Assembly (NCBI RefSeq): GCF_022347685.1
Contig: NZ_JAKRGF010000003.1
Span: 124,001 to 188,000, forward strand
Length of the DNA: 64,000 nt
DNA from: Thalassobius sp. Cn5-15
GTDB lineage: Bacteria; Pseudomonadota; Alphaproteobacteria; Rhodobacterales; Rhodobacteraceae
Reading direction: 5' to 3'
Shown one piece after another: positions 27,201 through 37,056 of the stretch. The translations under genes and the position numbers were made by a program. Under the pieces are notes generated by a model. That model ran no database searches. It was given only the letters and a program-made list of their open reading frames with translations, and was not told the DNA's origin. Every line of letters starts with the position of its first letter. Position 1 is the first letter of the stretch.

Positions 27201-28589
27201 ATGGCACAATATGACGTCATCGTAATCGGCGCCGGCCCCGGCGGCTATGTAGCAGCGATCCGCTGCGCCCAGCTGGGCCTGAAAACCGCCTGCATAGAAG
27301 GCCGCGACACTTTGGGCGGCACCTGCCTGAACGTGGGCTGCATCCCCTCGAAGGCGCTGCTGCACGCCAGCCACAACCTGCATGAAGCAGAACACAACTT
27401 TGCCAAAATGGGCCTGAAGGGCAAATCCCCCTCGGTCGATTGGGACCAGATGAAATCCTACAAAAGCGAAGTTGTCGAAGGCAACACTAAGGGCATCGAG
27501 TTTCTGTTCAAAAAGAACAAGATCGACTGGCTGAAAGGCTGGGGTTCAATCCCCGAAGCGGGCAAAGTGAAGGTCGGCGATGAGGTCCATGAGGCCAAGA
27601 ACATCATCGTTGCCTCTGGCTCGGAACCCTCCTCGATCCCAGGTGTTGAGATTGACGAAAAACTGGTCGTCTCCTCCACCGGTGCGCTGGATCTGCCGAA
27701 GATTCCGAAGAAAATGGTTGTTATCGGCGCCGGTGTGATCGGTCTGGAACTGGGCTCGGTCTACCAGCGTCTGGGCACCGAGGTGACGGTTGTTGAATTC
27801 CTCGACAAAATCACCCCCGGCATGGATGGCGACATCCAGAAGAACTTCCAGAAGATGCTGAAAAAGCAGGGCCTGAATTTCATCATGGGTGCGGCCGTGC
27901 AAAAGGTGGAAACCACCAAGTCCAAAGCCAAAGTGACCTACCAGCTGCGCAAAGATCAGTCCGAGGCAACGCTGGACGCCGATGTGGTTCTGGTGGCAAC
28001 AGGCCGCAAGCCCTACACCGACGGTCTGGGTCTGGAAACACTGGGCGTTGAAATGTCGCCGCGCGGTCAGATCAAAACCAACAGCCACTGGGAAACCAAC
28101 GTCAAAGGCATCTATGCCATCGGTGACGCCATCGACGGCCCGATGCTGGCCCACAAAGCCGAAGACGAAGGCATGGCCGCCGCTGAATGCATCGCCGGCA
28201 AACATGGCCACGTAAACTACGACGTGATCCCGGGCGTGATCTACACCACCCCAGAGGTCGCCAGCGTCGGCAAAACCGAAGAGCAGCTGAAAGAAGAAGG
28301 CCGCGCCTACAAGGTTGGCAAGTTCCCCTTCATGGGCAACGCCCGCGCCAAGGCCGTGCATCAGGGTGACGGCTTCGTCAAACTGCTGGTCGATGCAGAA
28401 ACCGACCGCATCCTTGGCTGTCACATCATCGGCCCAGCTGCAGGTGATCTGATCCACGAGATCTGCGTTGGCATGGAATTCGGCGCTTCCGCCGAAGACA
28501 TCGCGCTGACCTGCCACGCCCACCCGACCTTCTCTGAGGCGGTCCGTGAGGCAGCGCTGGCCTGCGGTGACGGCGCCATCCACGCCTAA
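27201..28589 (+). CDS. lpdA: dihydrolipoyl dehydrogenase (E3)
   Basis: Reoxidises dihydrolipoamide on E2 and passes electrons to NAD+. The 462-residue flavoprotein has FAD-binding [20 protein letters not shown], the redox disulfide [16 protein letters not shown] near residue 38, and NAD-binding [20 protein letters not shown] near 178. [18 protein letters not shown] lies near 308 and the active-site His-Glu pair is in [14 protein letters not shown] near the C-terminus. It follows the glycosyltransferase by about 120 bp and is closed by a terminator, ending the suc cluster. One E3 may also serve pyruvate dehydrogenase; this cannot be judged here. Confidence 0.97.
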   Translation: MAQYDVIVIGAGPGGYVAAIRCAQLGLKTACIEGRDTLGGTCLNVGCIPSKALLHASHNLHEAEHNFAKMGLKGKSPSVDWDQMKSYKSEVVEGNTKGIEFLFKKNKIDWLKGWGSIPEAGKVKVGDEVHEAKNIIVASGSEPSSIPGVEIDEKLVVSSTGALDLPKIPKKMVVIGAGVIGLELGSVYQRLGTEVTVVEFLDKITPGMDGDIQKNFQKMLKKQGLNFIMGAAVQKVETTKSKAKVTYQLRKDQSEATLDADVVLVATGRKPYTDGLGLETLGVEMSPRGQIKTNSHWETNVKGIYAIGDAIDGPMLAHKAEDEGMAAAECIAGKHGHVNYDVIPGVIYTTPEVASVGKTEEQLKEEGRAYKVGKFPFMGNARAKAVHQGDGFVKLLVDAETDRILGCHIIGPAAGDLIHEICVGMEFGASAEDIALTCHAHPTFSEAVREAALACGDGAIHA

Positions 28590-28595
28590 AACATT

Positions 28596-28629
28596 CCCCT
28601 CCCGGCCCATGCGTCGGGAGGGGGTCTTT
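28596..28629 (+). terminator. terminator after lpdA
   Basis: CCCCTCCCG and CGGGAGGGG pair across ten bases and are followed by TCTTT. The right arm also contains the only GGAGG-like ribosome site before the next frame. Confidence 0.8.
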
Positions 28630-28634
28630 GACGA

Positions 28635-29198
28635 ATGACGCGCTCCGCCAAATCCCTATTTCGCTACACCACTATTGTCTGCGCTGGCCTGACACTCGGC
28701 TATGCTTTGATGGGCCAATTCAGCCCCTCTGCGTTGGAGCGCCACGCCCACCGCGCCTTCGACCGGTTCGCAGCTATCTGCCTTTCTGCCATAGAAACGC
28801 CCCCACCCGCCGCCTTTCCCACTGGCGATGAGTTGGGCCTGACAGCGGTTGCCAGCGGTGCCGAAAGCAAGCGGTGGCTGGACACAGACAGCAACGGCAT
28901 CCTGTCCGTGACCAAACACCGCTGCGGGTTAGAGTTCTATCAGGACACGGCCACCCGCCTGATCGACGCCGTGGACATCCTATAAACCCGCACCGCAGAT
29001 TTTCTGGCCGAACACGCGCCAGACCTCAGCATTGACCCAAAGGCCAAATTGAACCCCTACGACCGCTTCGTCGCGTGGACAAATTGGCAAACGACCCGCG
29101 GTGGCGACCCCAAACGCTGGGGCGCGACCTTGCTGGCTGGGGAGCATACGGTCGGCGAACCGTTCGTAATGCTATCGGTGACATTGCCACGAGAGTGA
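28635..29198 (+). pseudogene. gene interrupted by an in-frame stop codon
   Basis: The first part (116 codons) begins MTRSAKSLFRYTTIVCAGLT with an N-terminal membrane or signal segment and stops at TAA 28983-28985. The same frame then stays open for 70 more codons (TRTADFLAEHAPDLSIDPKA, later PYDRFVAWTNWQTT and TLLAGEHTVGEPF) to TGA at 29196. The continuation has normal protein-like composition, which suggests one about 187-residue ancestral protein split by a nonsense mutation. The family is not recognised. A sequencing error or a genuinely shorter protein are the alternatives. Confidence 0.6.
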
Positions 29199-29355
29199 GG
29201 GTTAAGGGCAGGAAGCCCCGAGACAAAATGTGGGAGAGCCGACAGATCACTGACGAACGTTTGATTATGGCCCTGTCGATCTGAATGGCGGTTGGGTTCA
29301 GACGAGTCAGGCCCACATAGGGGATACACGGCTGGATCGCTGCCTTCACAGGCGC

Positions 29356-29961
29356 TCACCACATAGATTGCACCGCGCGGTCGGGCCAGTCACGGTCATA
29401 GGCGTCACCATCGATGTCACCTTCGGTCATGGCGGTCAGGATGGTGCCGATGGTGGGCACCTCGCCGCTTTCGTCACCAGCGGTCCACAGGCGGGACCGC
29501 ATAACGGCACGGGCGCATTGCACATAGACCTCTTCGATGCGGATCACGGCGACGGATCGGGGCAGTTTGCCCTTCTTTTCAAACCGCGCGCGCAGGCTGT
29601 CATCAAAGGTTACCCGGGCCTGACCGTTGACGCGCACCACATTGGCAGATCCCGGCACCATGAACATCAACGCGATACGCGGATCGCGCACAATGTTGCG
29701 CAGGGTGTCGATACGGTTGTTACCGTGCCAATCGGGCAGCGCCAGCGTACGGTCATCCAGGTCCAGCACAACCGGTCCATCGTCACCGCGCGGGCTGCCA
29801 TCGGCGCCCTCGGGCCCAAGGGTGGAGACAACGCAAAACCGCGATGCCATAATCCAGCGGCGATATTCTGGCGTCAGACGCTTGGCGACTTTGGTAATCG
29901 GGGCACCTTTGGCGGTGCCATAGACCGCCTCCAACTCAGCTGTGTCTTTGACCCATTCCAT
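29356..29961 (-). CDS. pyridoxamine 5'-phosphate oxidase family flavoprotein
   Basis: A 201-residue FMN-binding split-barrel protein. Typical parts are RRWIMASRFCVVSTLGPEG near residue 35, DGSPRGDDGPVVLDLDDRTLALPDW near 55 and NNRIDTLRNIVRDPRIALMFMVPG near 80, where the phosphate of FMN binds. The C-terminus CARAVMRSRLW is characteristic of the MSMEG_1061-like PPOX subgroup as I recall. It is probably an oxidoreductase of unknown substrate rather than PdxH. It lies 39 bases after plsC on the same strand, at the end of the ftsE-ftsX-plsC run. Confidence 0.85.
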   Translation of the reverse strand: MEWVKDTAELEAVYGTAKGAPITKVAKRLTPEYRRWIMASRFCVVSTLGPEGADGSPRGDDGPVVLDLDDRTLALPDWHGNNRIDTLRNIVRDPRIALMFMVPGSANVVRVNGQARVTFDDSLRARFEKKGKLPRSVAVIRIEEVYVQCARAVMRSRLWTAGDESGEVPTIGTILTAMTEGDIDGDAYDRDWPDRAVQSMW

Positions 29962-30000
29962 TTTCCCGTCCCCTATCTGGTCGATGTCACCAGACGGCTA

Positions 30001-30729
30001 TCACACCTCATAACCCGCTTCACGCATAAGGGCATTGGACCGGGTTTCTACGGTCTCTTCCAATTGCGCCATGAAATCACTTTTCTCCATATCGGGCGCC
30101 AGACGCGGCAGGAACTCCACCACCGCGACACCGGCCTGACGGGACACCCCGCGCTTGGGCCAGAAGACACCGATGTTGGTTGCCACGGGCACGACGTCCT
30201 GACCGGTTTCGCGGGCCAGAACATAGGTGCCGACCTTATAGGGCAGCTTTTCGCCCGGGGCGACACGGGTGCCTTGGGAATAGATCACCAGTTGACCGGG
30301 TTCTGCTGCGCCGCTTTCTACATCCTCGACCATCTGCTTGATCGCCGCGCCGCGCTTGCCGCGTTTGACCGGCACACAGCCAATACGCGCGCCATATTGA
30401 CCGATAATCGGCATAAAGAGGACTTCCCGCTTCATGATGAACTTGCCCGCTGGAACGGCACTGAAAATCAGCAGGACGTCAAAGAAGGACATGTGCTTGG
30501 CAGCCAGAATGACCTCATCGGTGGGCGGCTCGCCGCGCACCTCACTTTTGAGGCCCAGCATCCAACCAGCGGTCCAGACGACCCAGTTCGCATAGCTCTT
30601 GCAGGCCAGTCGCGCGCCCCAGCGGCTGACCAGCGCCAGCGGAAAAAACACGATGCCGATCAGCAACATCATCACATACATCTGGACATTGAACACCAGA
30701 CTGCGCAGCCAGCGCCAAGCGTAAGCCAT
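30001..30729 (-). CDS. plsC: 1-acyl-sn-glycerol-3-phosphate acyltransferase
   Basis: Acylates lysophosphatidic acid to phosphatidic acid at the inner membrane. The 242-residue protein has an N-terminal membrane helix (YVMMLLIGIVFFPLALV). The catalytic HX4D motif is in AAKHMSFFDVLLIF near residue 87, FIMKREVLFMPIIGQ follows near 110, and the glycerophosphate-binding motif appears as YSQGTRVAPG near 160, with Gln in place of the usual Glu of EGTR. Its ATG overlaps the ftsX stop codon (TAATG), so it is translationally coupled to ftsEX. Confidence 0.9.
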   Translation of the reverse strand: MAYAWRWLRSLVFNVQMYVMMLLIGIVFFPLALVSRWGARLACKSYANWVVWTAGWMLGLKSEVRGEPPTDEVILAAKHMSFFDVLLIFSAVPAGKFIMKREVLFMPIIGQYGARIGCVPVKRGKRGAAIKQMVEDVESGAAEPGQLVIYSQGTRVAPGEKLPYKVGTYVLARETGQDVVPVATNIGVFWPKRGVSRQAGVAVVEFLPRLAPDMEKSDFMAQLEETVETRSNALMREAGYEV

Positions 30730-31631
30730 TATGGCATCTCCTTCAATTTACGGTGCGCCGCCGATCGTGTGGCCGCCAACGCCACCGCGCCGCCCAGAAC
30801 CGGAATGCCCAGCGGCCACAGCCAATGGGCGCCCTGAAAACCAAGGCCGGTCAGGAAGCCAGAGGTGGTTTCCGCCTCTGGCAATAGCCAGACCGCTGCG
30901 GTGCCGCCAAACGCGCCAATGGCCGCGCCGACGAAACCGCGATAGGTAAAGCGGCGCACGAAGGCCCCGGCGATGTAACTGTCCTGCGCGCCCACCAATC
31001 GCAGCACCTTGATCACCTGCGCATTGGCCGACAGGGCGGCAGACGCGGCCAGCGTGATCATTGCCGCCATTGCGCCACCAATCAGCAAGAACGCTGCCCA
31101 GCCCAGCAGGCGGATGCGCCCTGCCGCCGCGACCAACGGTTTGCGCCAGCGGGTGTGATCATCCAGCACAGCGCCCGGCACCTCGGCCGCCAAACGCAGA
31201 CGCAGCCCCGTGCTGTCATATCCAGCGGAGGTTTCATTCACCTCGATGAGCTGCGGGATCGGCAGATCCTCGACCGGCAGGTCGGGACCGAAGAAAGGCT
31301 CTAGCAGTGCCTTTTGTTCATCGGCTGTCAGCGCACGGGCGCTGGCAACACCGGGGGTGGTTTCCAGCACTTTCAGTGCGGCGGCAATTTGCACCTGCAT
31401 TTGATCCTCTGGCGCCGAAATACGCAATGTGGAGGATCGCGCCAGCTCATGCGACCAGCGATCCGCCAAGCGGCCCGACGCCAGCGTCAGCGCCATCGCA
31501 AACACCGCCAGAAATGCCATCGCAGCGGCGCTGAAGGTGGTGAGTGTCGCGGTAAATCCGGTGGGCGGCACCACACGGTCGGCCTGTGTGTCCGGGATAA
31601 ACAGCGCGGTGAGACTTTTCAACTGTTTCAT
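30729..31631 (-). CDS. ftsX: cell division protein FtsX
   Basis: The membrane partner of FtsE, which regulates septal peptidoglycan hydrolysis. The 300-residue protein has an N-terminal helix (LTTFSAAAMAFLAVFAMALTLA), a periplasmic domain of about 120 residues (LRISAPEDQMQVQIAAALKVLE onward) and three C-terminal helices (GWAAFLLIGGAMAAMITLAA and following), with VIKVLRLVGAQDSYIAGAFVRRF matching the FtsX cytoplasmic loop. It overlaps ftsE by four bases and is followed directly by plsC. Confidence 0.93.
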   Translation of the reverse strand: MKQLKSLTALFIPDTQADRVVPPTGFTATLTTFSAAAMAFLAVFAMALTLASGRLADRWSHELARSSTLRISAPEDQMQVQIAAALKVLETTPGVASARALTADEQKALLEPFFGPDLPVEDLPIPQLIEVNETSAGYDSTGLRLRLAAEVPGAVLDDHTRWRKPLVAAAGRIRLLGWAAFLLIGGAMAAMITLAASAALSANAQVIKVLRLVGAQDSYIAGAFVRRFTYRGFVGAAIGAFGGTAAVWLLPEAETTSGFLTGLGFQGAHWLWPLGIPVLGGAVALAATRSAAHRKLKEMP

Positions 31632-32305
31632 AGGTCCGCCCCTGCCAACTGTACCCGGCGATTGGCGATCCGCAACACACGGGCCTGCACCTGCCCCTTG
31701 GCGGCACGGATCAGGTTCATATCATGGGTGGCGACCATCACGGTCTTGCCCATGCGGTTCAGTTCAACCAGTAGGCGCAGCAGACGCTGAGACATCTCCC
31801 AGTCGATGTTGCCAGTGGGCTCATCGGCGAGGATCACGTCAGGCGACATAATCACCGCCCGCGCCAGCGCTGCCCGCTGGCGTTCACCACCCGACAGTTC
31901 CGGCGGCAGCGCCTCAGCACGAGATTTCAGCCCAACCCAGGCCATCAGTTCCTTGAGATTGGCCAGCTCATCGATGTTGTCGCGGCCAGACACGTTAAGC
32001 GGCAGCGCGATATTTTCCGAAATGGGCAGGTGATCCAGAAACTGACAGTCCTGATGCACCACGCCAATGCGGCGGCGCATCATCGCCATTTCGTCACGGT
32101 CCAGTGACCGCACATCGCGATCAAACAGCCGCGCCTGACCGGCGGTGGGCACCAACGCGCCGTAGCACAGCTTCATGAAGGTGGTTTTGCCCGCACCCGA
32201 CGGCCCCGTCAGAAAATGAAACGATCCCGGCGACAGTTGCAGCGAAATCTCACTCAGGAGTTCACCACCCCCATAGCTGTAGGCCACATTGTCTAAATCA
32301 ATCAC
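31628..32305 (-). CDS. ftsE: cell division ATP-binding protein FtsE
   Basis: The ABC-type ATPase that drives FtsX at the division site. The 225-residue protein has Walker A TGPSGAGKTTFMKL near residue 35, the FtsE-typical RRRIGVVHQDCQFLDHLPI near 83 (Q-loop), the signature LSGGERQRAALARA near 138, Walker B VILADEPTGNID near 158 and the switch His in VMVATHDMNLI near 193. It is the first gene of a minus-strand run (ftsE-ftsX-plsC-flavoprotein) and is divergent from the zinc-ribbon gene. Confidence 0.95.
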   Translation of the reverse strand: MIDLDNVAYSYGGGELLSEISLQLSPGSFHFLTGPSGAGKTTFMKLCYGALVPTAGQARLFDRDVRSLDRDEMAMMRRRIGVVHQDCQFLDHLPISENIALPLNVSGRDNIDELANLKELMAWVGLKSRAEALPPELSGGERQRAALARAVIMSPDVILADEPTGNIDWEMSQRLLRLLVELNRMGKTVMVATHDMNLIRAAKGQVQARVLRIANRRVQLAGADL

Positions 32306-32522
32306 CGGCTACTCCTGTTCTGGCGCGTTCTGCTGCATCTTTTACTGCACGAGGCGCTGCGCAGATGCAATGCGCCATCAGCCTTAGAACGCTGCAGACA
32401 GCCCCTCAATAACGCACCAATGCCGCTTTTCCGCCTATAGCCATCCGCGTAAGGGGGAAAACCGTCAAGCTTTGGCCTTTTACAAAGTGGGTTTCCCTCA
32501 TATAGTTGCGTCAATGAATAGT

Positions 32523-32538
32523 GTTAACGAACGTTAAC
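32523..32538. promoter_or_regulatory. perfect GTTAACG-AA-CGTTAAC palindrome
   Basis: A 16-bp inverted repeat lies 46 bp before the zinc-ribbon gene start, in the 278 bp gap to ftsE. It resembles a repressor operator. The TTAA-N6-TTAACC arrangement also recalls CtrA sites, which normally have a seven-base spacer. The rest of the gap shows nothing I can assign. Confidence 0.4.
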
Positions 32539-32583
32539 CAAACCAAGGCTTTATCCAGTCGAGCATCGGTGAGAGGCAAGGAA

Positions 32584-33480
32584 ATGCGGTTGATCTGCCC
32601 GAATTGCGGCGCACAATACGAGGTGCCCGACGACGTGATCCCCGACATGGGGCGCGATGTGCAGTGTTCGAACTGCGGTGATACCTGGTTTCAGCACCAT
32701 CCTGACAATGACCCCGATCTGCAAGAAGAGCTGATCGCCAGCGGTCTGGTCGAGCAACCCATCGCCGAAGGAGTCGCCGTCCCGGACACAGCCGTCGCTC
32801 CAGTGCCCCCTGAGGCAGCAGAGCCAGAGATCGATAATTTCGCAGAGATGGCCGAGGATGATCTCGCGCCACGTCGCCGTGAACTGGATCCTTCTATCGC
32901 CGAGGTGCTGCGCGAAGAAGCTGAGCGCGAAGCGCGCGCCCGCGCGGCTGAGGCAACCCCGCTAGAAAGCCAGCCTGATCTGGGCTTGACCCCGCCTGAG
33001 GACGCTGAGGAGCGACGCGCGCGTCAGGTGCGTGAACGAATGGCCCGCATGCGCGGTGAACCGGATGACGCCACCGCAGGCGATGCCCCAACGCCAGAGC
33101 CAGAGGAACTGGAAGAAAGTACCCCGACCTCGCGGCGCGATCTGCTACCGGATATTGACGAGATCAACTCTTCTCTGCGTCCAGCGGCTGAAAACCGCCC
33201 CGCAGCAGCGGATGATCATGACCTCCTTGACGGAGATGACCGCGCCCTAGCCCGCCCCAATCGCGGCGGCAGTGGGTTCCGTCGTGGCTTTGCCCTTGCC
33301 TTGATGCTGACAGCGATCCTCTGGGCGCTTTACAGCTTTGCGCCACGGATCAGCGCATCTGTGCCCGCATTGGCACCTGTGATGATGCAGTACACCAGCG
33401 CCATTGATGGCGCCCGCGCGGCGCTGGATGATCAGGTGCGGCAATTGTTGATCAACATACAGGCAGAAAGCGGCAGCTAA
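32584..33480 (+). CDS. zinc-ribbon domain membrane protein
   Basis: A 298-residue protein starting with an MJ0042-type zinc ribbon, MRLICPNCGAQYEVPDDVIP, with the second CxxC in VQCSNCGDTWFQ. A long acidic, proline-rich region without obvious fold follows (about 45-235). It then has a single transmembrane helix (FALALMLTAILWALYSFAP) near 250 and a short periplasmic tail. The ATG at 32584 has AAGGA upstream and begins the ribbon; the earlier start at 32521 lies in the palindrome region. Such proteins are commonly divergent from ftsEX in Rhodobacterales, as I recall; their role is unknown. Confidence 0.85.
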   Translation: MRLICPNCGAQYEVPDDVIPDMGRDVQCSNCGDTWFQHHPDNDPDLQEELIASGLVEQPIAEGVAVPDTAVAPVPPEAAEPEIDNFAEMAEDDLAPRRRELDPSIAEVLREEAEREARARAAEATPLESQPDLGLTPPEDAEERRARQVRERMARMRGEPDDATAGDAPTPEPEELEESTPTSRRDLLPDIDEINSSLRPAAENRPAAADDHDLLDGDDRALARPNRGGSGFRRGFALALMLTAILWALYSFAPRISASVPALAPVMMQYTSAIDGARAALDDQVRQLLINIQAESGS

Positions 33481-33501
33481 ACCGTCCCCTGGCAAACAGG
33501 C

Positions 33502-34287
33502 TTAGAGCGCAGTGAACAACGTGCTCAACCGCTGCGCTTCATCCTCCGTGCCGAAGGGCGTGTTCACGACAAACATGCCCGAACCGACCATCCGGTGGCC
33601 TTGGCGTGCGGGACCAAAACGGACCTCATGGCGCAGCACTTTGGGCAGATCCAGTGCCTCCAGCGCCTTAACCATGCCCAGATGTGCGCCCGTGGTCAGA
33701 AGCGGATACCAGATGGCAATGACGCCGACATTCCATTTACGGTGCAGTTTGGCGACAAACGCAGGGATCGCGTCATATTCCGATTTCACCTCGTAGGCCG
33801 GATCGATCAGCAGCATACCGCGGCGCGGCTCTGGCGGGGTGCGTTCCATCACCATTTCATAACCGTCCTGTTTCACGCAATTGGCGGCACGGCGCGGGAA
33901 CAAGCCATCAAGCGCTGCAAACTCCTGCGGGTGCAACTCTGCCAGCGACATCCGATCCTGATCGCGCAGAAGGTGTCGCGCAAGCAGGGGCGACCCTGGA
34001 TAACTGCGCGCGCCGTGTTGATCCCGCACGGCGCTGAGCGCCTGCATGTAAGGATGGTCCGCGCCGAACCACTCGCGGGCCTCAACGGCATCAATGCCTG
34101 CTGCCGCCTCACCAGTTTTCACCGCCTCTGCGGCGTCCAGACCATAGAGTCCACGGCCCGAGTGGGTTTCAAAATAGCTGAGCGGTTTATCCTTCACTGT
34201 CAGGTACGCCAACATTTGGCACAAAAGCGCATGTTTTTGCACATCCGCCAGATTTCCGGCGTGGTAGATATGTTGATAGGACAGCAT
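33502..34287 (-). CDS. rlmJ: 23S rRNA (adenine(2030)-N6)-methyltransferase
   Basis: Methylates A2030 of 23S rRNA using S-adenosylmethionine. The 261-residue protein begins MLSYQHIYHAGNLADVQKH, the family hallmark. FETHSGRGLYGLDAAEA near residue 40 contains the SAM-binding turn, and the catalytic DPPY-like motif is present as LLIDPAYEVKSEYDAI near 160. GVIAIWYPLL follows near 190. The start at 34287 is preferred to the longer frame from 34380 because it gives the family N-terminus. It is convergent with the zinc-ribbon gene and divergent from mreB. Confidence 0.92.
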   Translation of the reverse strand: MLSYQHIYHAGNLADVQKHALLCQMLAYLTVKDKPLSYFETHSGRGLYGLDAAEAVKTGEAAAGIDAVEAREWFGADHPYMQALSAVRDQHGARSYPGSPLLARHLLRDQDRMSLAELHPQEFAALDGLFPRRAANCVKQDGYEMVMERTPPEPRRGMLLIDPAYEVKSEYDAIPAFVAKLHRKWNVGVIAIWYPLLTTGAHLGMVKALEALDLPKVLRHEVRFGPARQGHRMVGSGMFVVNTPFGTEDEAQRLSTLFTAL

Positions 34288-34440
34288 GGCCTGCACCCTT
34301 TTGCGACAATGATCCTGCGCTGATACGGGGTTAGACGGTGCGCTGGCAATGGCTGTTTTCAGTGGCAGGCCATCGCCCATTGCACAGAGGTCTCGCGACA
34401 GATGCCCTGAAATTGGCCAGCCTTGGCAAAAAGGCGCTGA

Positions 34441-35598
<1,158 letters not shown>

Positions 35599-35627
35599 TC
35601 TCCCCACCTTTGGGTAAAGGGGGCATC

Positions 35628-36524
35628 GTGGCCAAAGACCGTTCACAGAGCGAAGACTATCTGGGACCGCTGAAGCGTTTGCTGACCGCGGTTCTGGTGC
35701 TGTTGCTGGTCGCCATCTTCATCGTCTGGCGCATCGACAACCCGCGCGTTGAACGCCTGCGCGCGCAGGTGGTGGATCAGGTTGTCCCCTCATTCGACTG
35801 GGCGATGGCGCCGGTGACGGGCGCGGTCAATCTGGTGCGCGATTTCCAGAGCTACAGCCGCATCGTTGAGCAGAACCAAGAGCTGCGCCGCGAATTGCAG
35901 CAAATGAAAGCGTGGAAAGAAGCGGCGCAGCAGTTGCGCGACGAAAACGCCCGATTGCTGGATCTGAACAACGTCCGCCTTGATCCGCGCCTGACCTATG
36001 TGACCGGCGTGGTGCTGGCCGACAGCGGGTCACCCTTCCGTCAGTCGGTGCTGCTGAATGTCGGTGCCCGCGACGGCATTCTGGATGGCTGGGCCACAAT
36101 GGATGGCATCGGGCTGGTAGGTCGCATTTCCGGGGTCGGGCAACGCACCGCGCGGGTGATCCTGTTGACTGACACGTCCAGCCAGCTGCCGATCACCCTG
36201 CAGCCCGCCGGCCAGCAGGCCATTCTCAGCGGTGACAATACAGCTGCGCCGCTGGTGACGTTTCTGGAAAACCCCGATCTGGTGCGCGCCGGTGACCGCG
36301 TTGTCACCTCTGGCGATGGCGGGGTCTTTCCTGCGGGCGTGCTGGTGGGCCATCTGGCCGAAGACCCGTCGGGCCGCCTGCGGGTGCGCCTGTCAGCCGA
36401 CTATGAACGGCTGAAATTCCTGCGCGTGCTGCGCAATCAAGGCACCGAGATTATCAAAGACCCCGGCGCCCTGATCGCCCCCGAAGGCGCCGTCACCCCA
36501 TTGGTGGAGGCCGCCGATGAGTGA
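35628..36524 (+). CDS. mreC: rod shape-determining protein MreC
   Basis: A bitopic periplasmic scaffold of the elongasome, 298 residues. After a short basic cytoplasmic tail comes a membrane helix (LLTAVLVLLLVAIFIVW), then a coiled coil (residues about 75-115, EQNQELRRELQQMKAWKEAA), then the paired beta-barrel domain with DSGSPFRQSVLLNVGARDGIL and GLVGRISGVGQRTARVILLTD. The GTG at 35628 has AAAGGGGG just upstream and is preferred to a TTG at 35610. It overlaps mreD by eight bases. Confidence 0.92.
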   Translation: MAKDRSQSEDYLGPLKRLLTAVLVLLLVAIFIVWRIDNPRVERLRAQVVDQVVPSFDWAMAPVTGAVNLVRDFQSYSRIVEQNQELRRELQQMKAWKEAAQQLRDENARLLDLNNVRLDPRLTYVTGVVLADSGSPFRQSVLLNVGARDGILDGWATMDGIGLVGRISGVGQRTARVILLTDTSSQLPITLQPAGQQAILSGDNTAAPLVTFLENPDLVRAGDRVVTSGDGGVFPAGVLVGHLAEDPSGRLRVRLSADYERLKFLRVLRNQGTEIIKDPGALIAPEGAVTPLVEAADE

Positions 36525-37056
36525 AGCCAGCCCCACCCAACCTTGGGTCAAACAACTGTCCTTTGCCGGCTTGTGTCTTGCGGTGCTCTTTTTCCAATTG
36601 CTGCCGCTGGAAACCACACCGCGCCGTTGGACCGGCCCTGACCTGGTGCTGCTGATTTGCCTGACTTGGGCACTGCGGCGGCCGGAATTTGCCCCGGCCT
36701 ACCTGATTGCAGGCGTTGCATTGCTGGCGGATCTGATGCTGCAACGTCCACCCGGATTGCTGGCGGCGCTGACCGTGATTGCCAGCCAGACCCTGACCCG
36801 CCGTGCCCGTCAGATGCGTGATCAAGGCTTCGCGGTGGAATGGCTGACCGTTTCTGGCGCGCTGCTGGCGGTGATGCTCGGCAACCGGTTGGTGCTGGCG
36901 CTGGTCGCGGTTCCCCAAGCACCGATGGGGCTGACGTTGATCCAACTGATTATGTCTATTCTCTTTTTTCCGCTGGTCGCCGCACTGGCGCAGGTGCTTT
37001 TCGGGGTGCGCCGCGTCGCCCCCGGTGAGGTGGACGCATGGGGGCACAAACTATGA
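36517..37056 (+). CDS. mreD: rod shape-determining protein MreD
   Basis: A 179-residue polytopic membrane protein with about five helices, for example LSFAGLCLAVLFFQLLPLE, LVLLICLTWALRRPEFAP and LIQLIMSILFFPLVAALAQV. The pattern RRPEFAPAYLIAGVALLADLML fits the MreD family, which couples MreC to the penicillin-binding protein. It overlaps mreC at its start and mrdA at its stop, consistent with tight translational coupling in the shape operon. Confidence 0.85.
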   Translation: MSEASPTQPWVKQLSFAGLCLAVLFFQLLPLETTPRRWTGPDLVLLICLTWALRRPEFAPAYLIAGVALLADLMLQRPPGLLAALTVIASQTLTRRARQMRDQGFAVEWLTVSGALLAVMLGNRLVLALVAVPQAPMGLTLIQLIMSILFFPLVAALAQVLFGVRRVAPGEVDAWGHKL

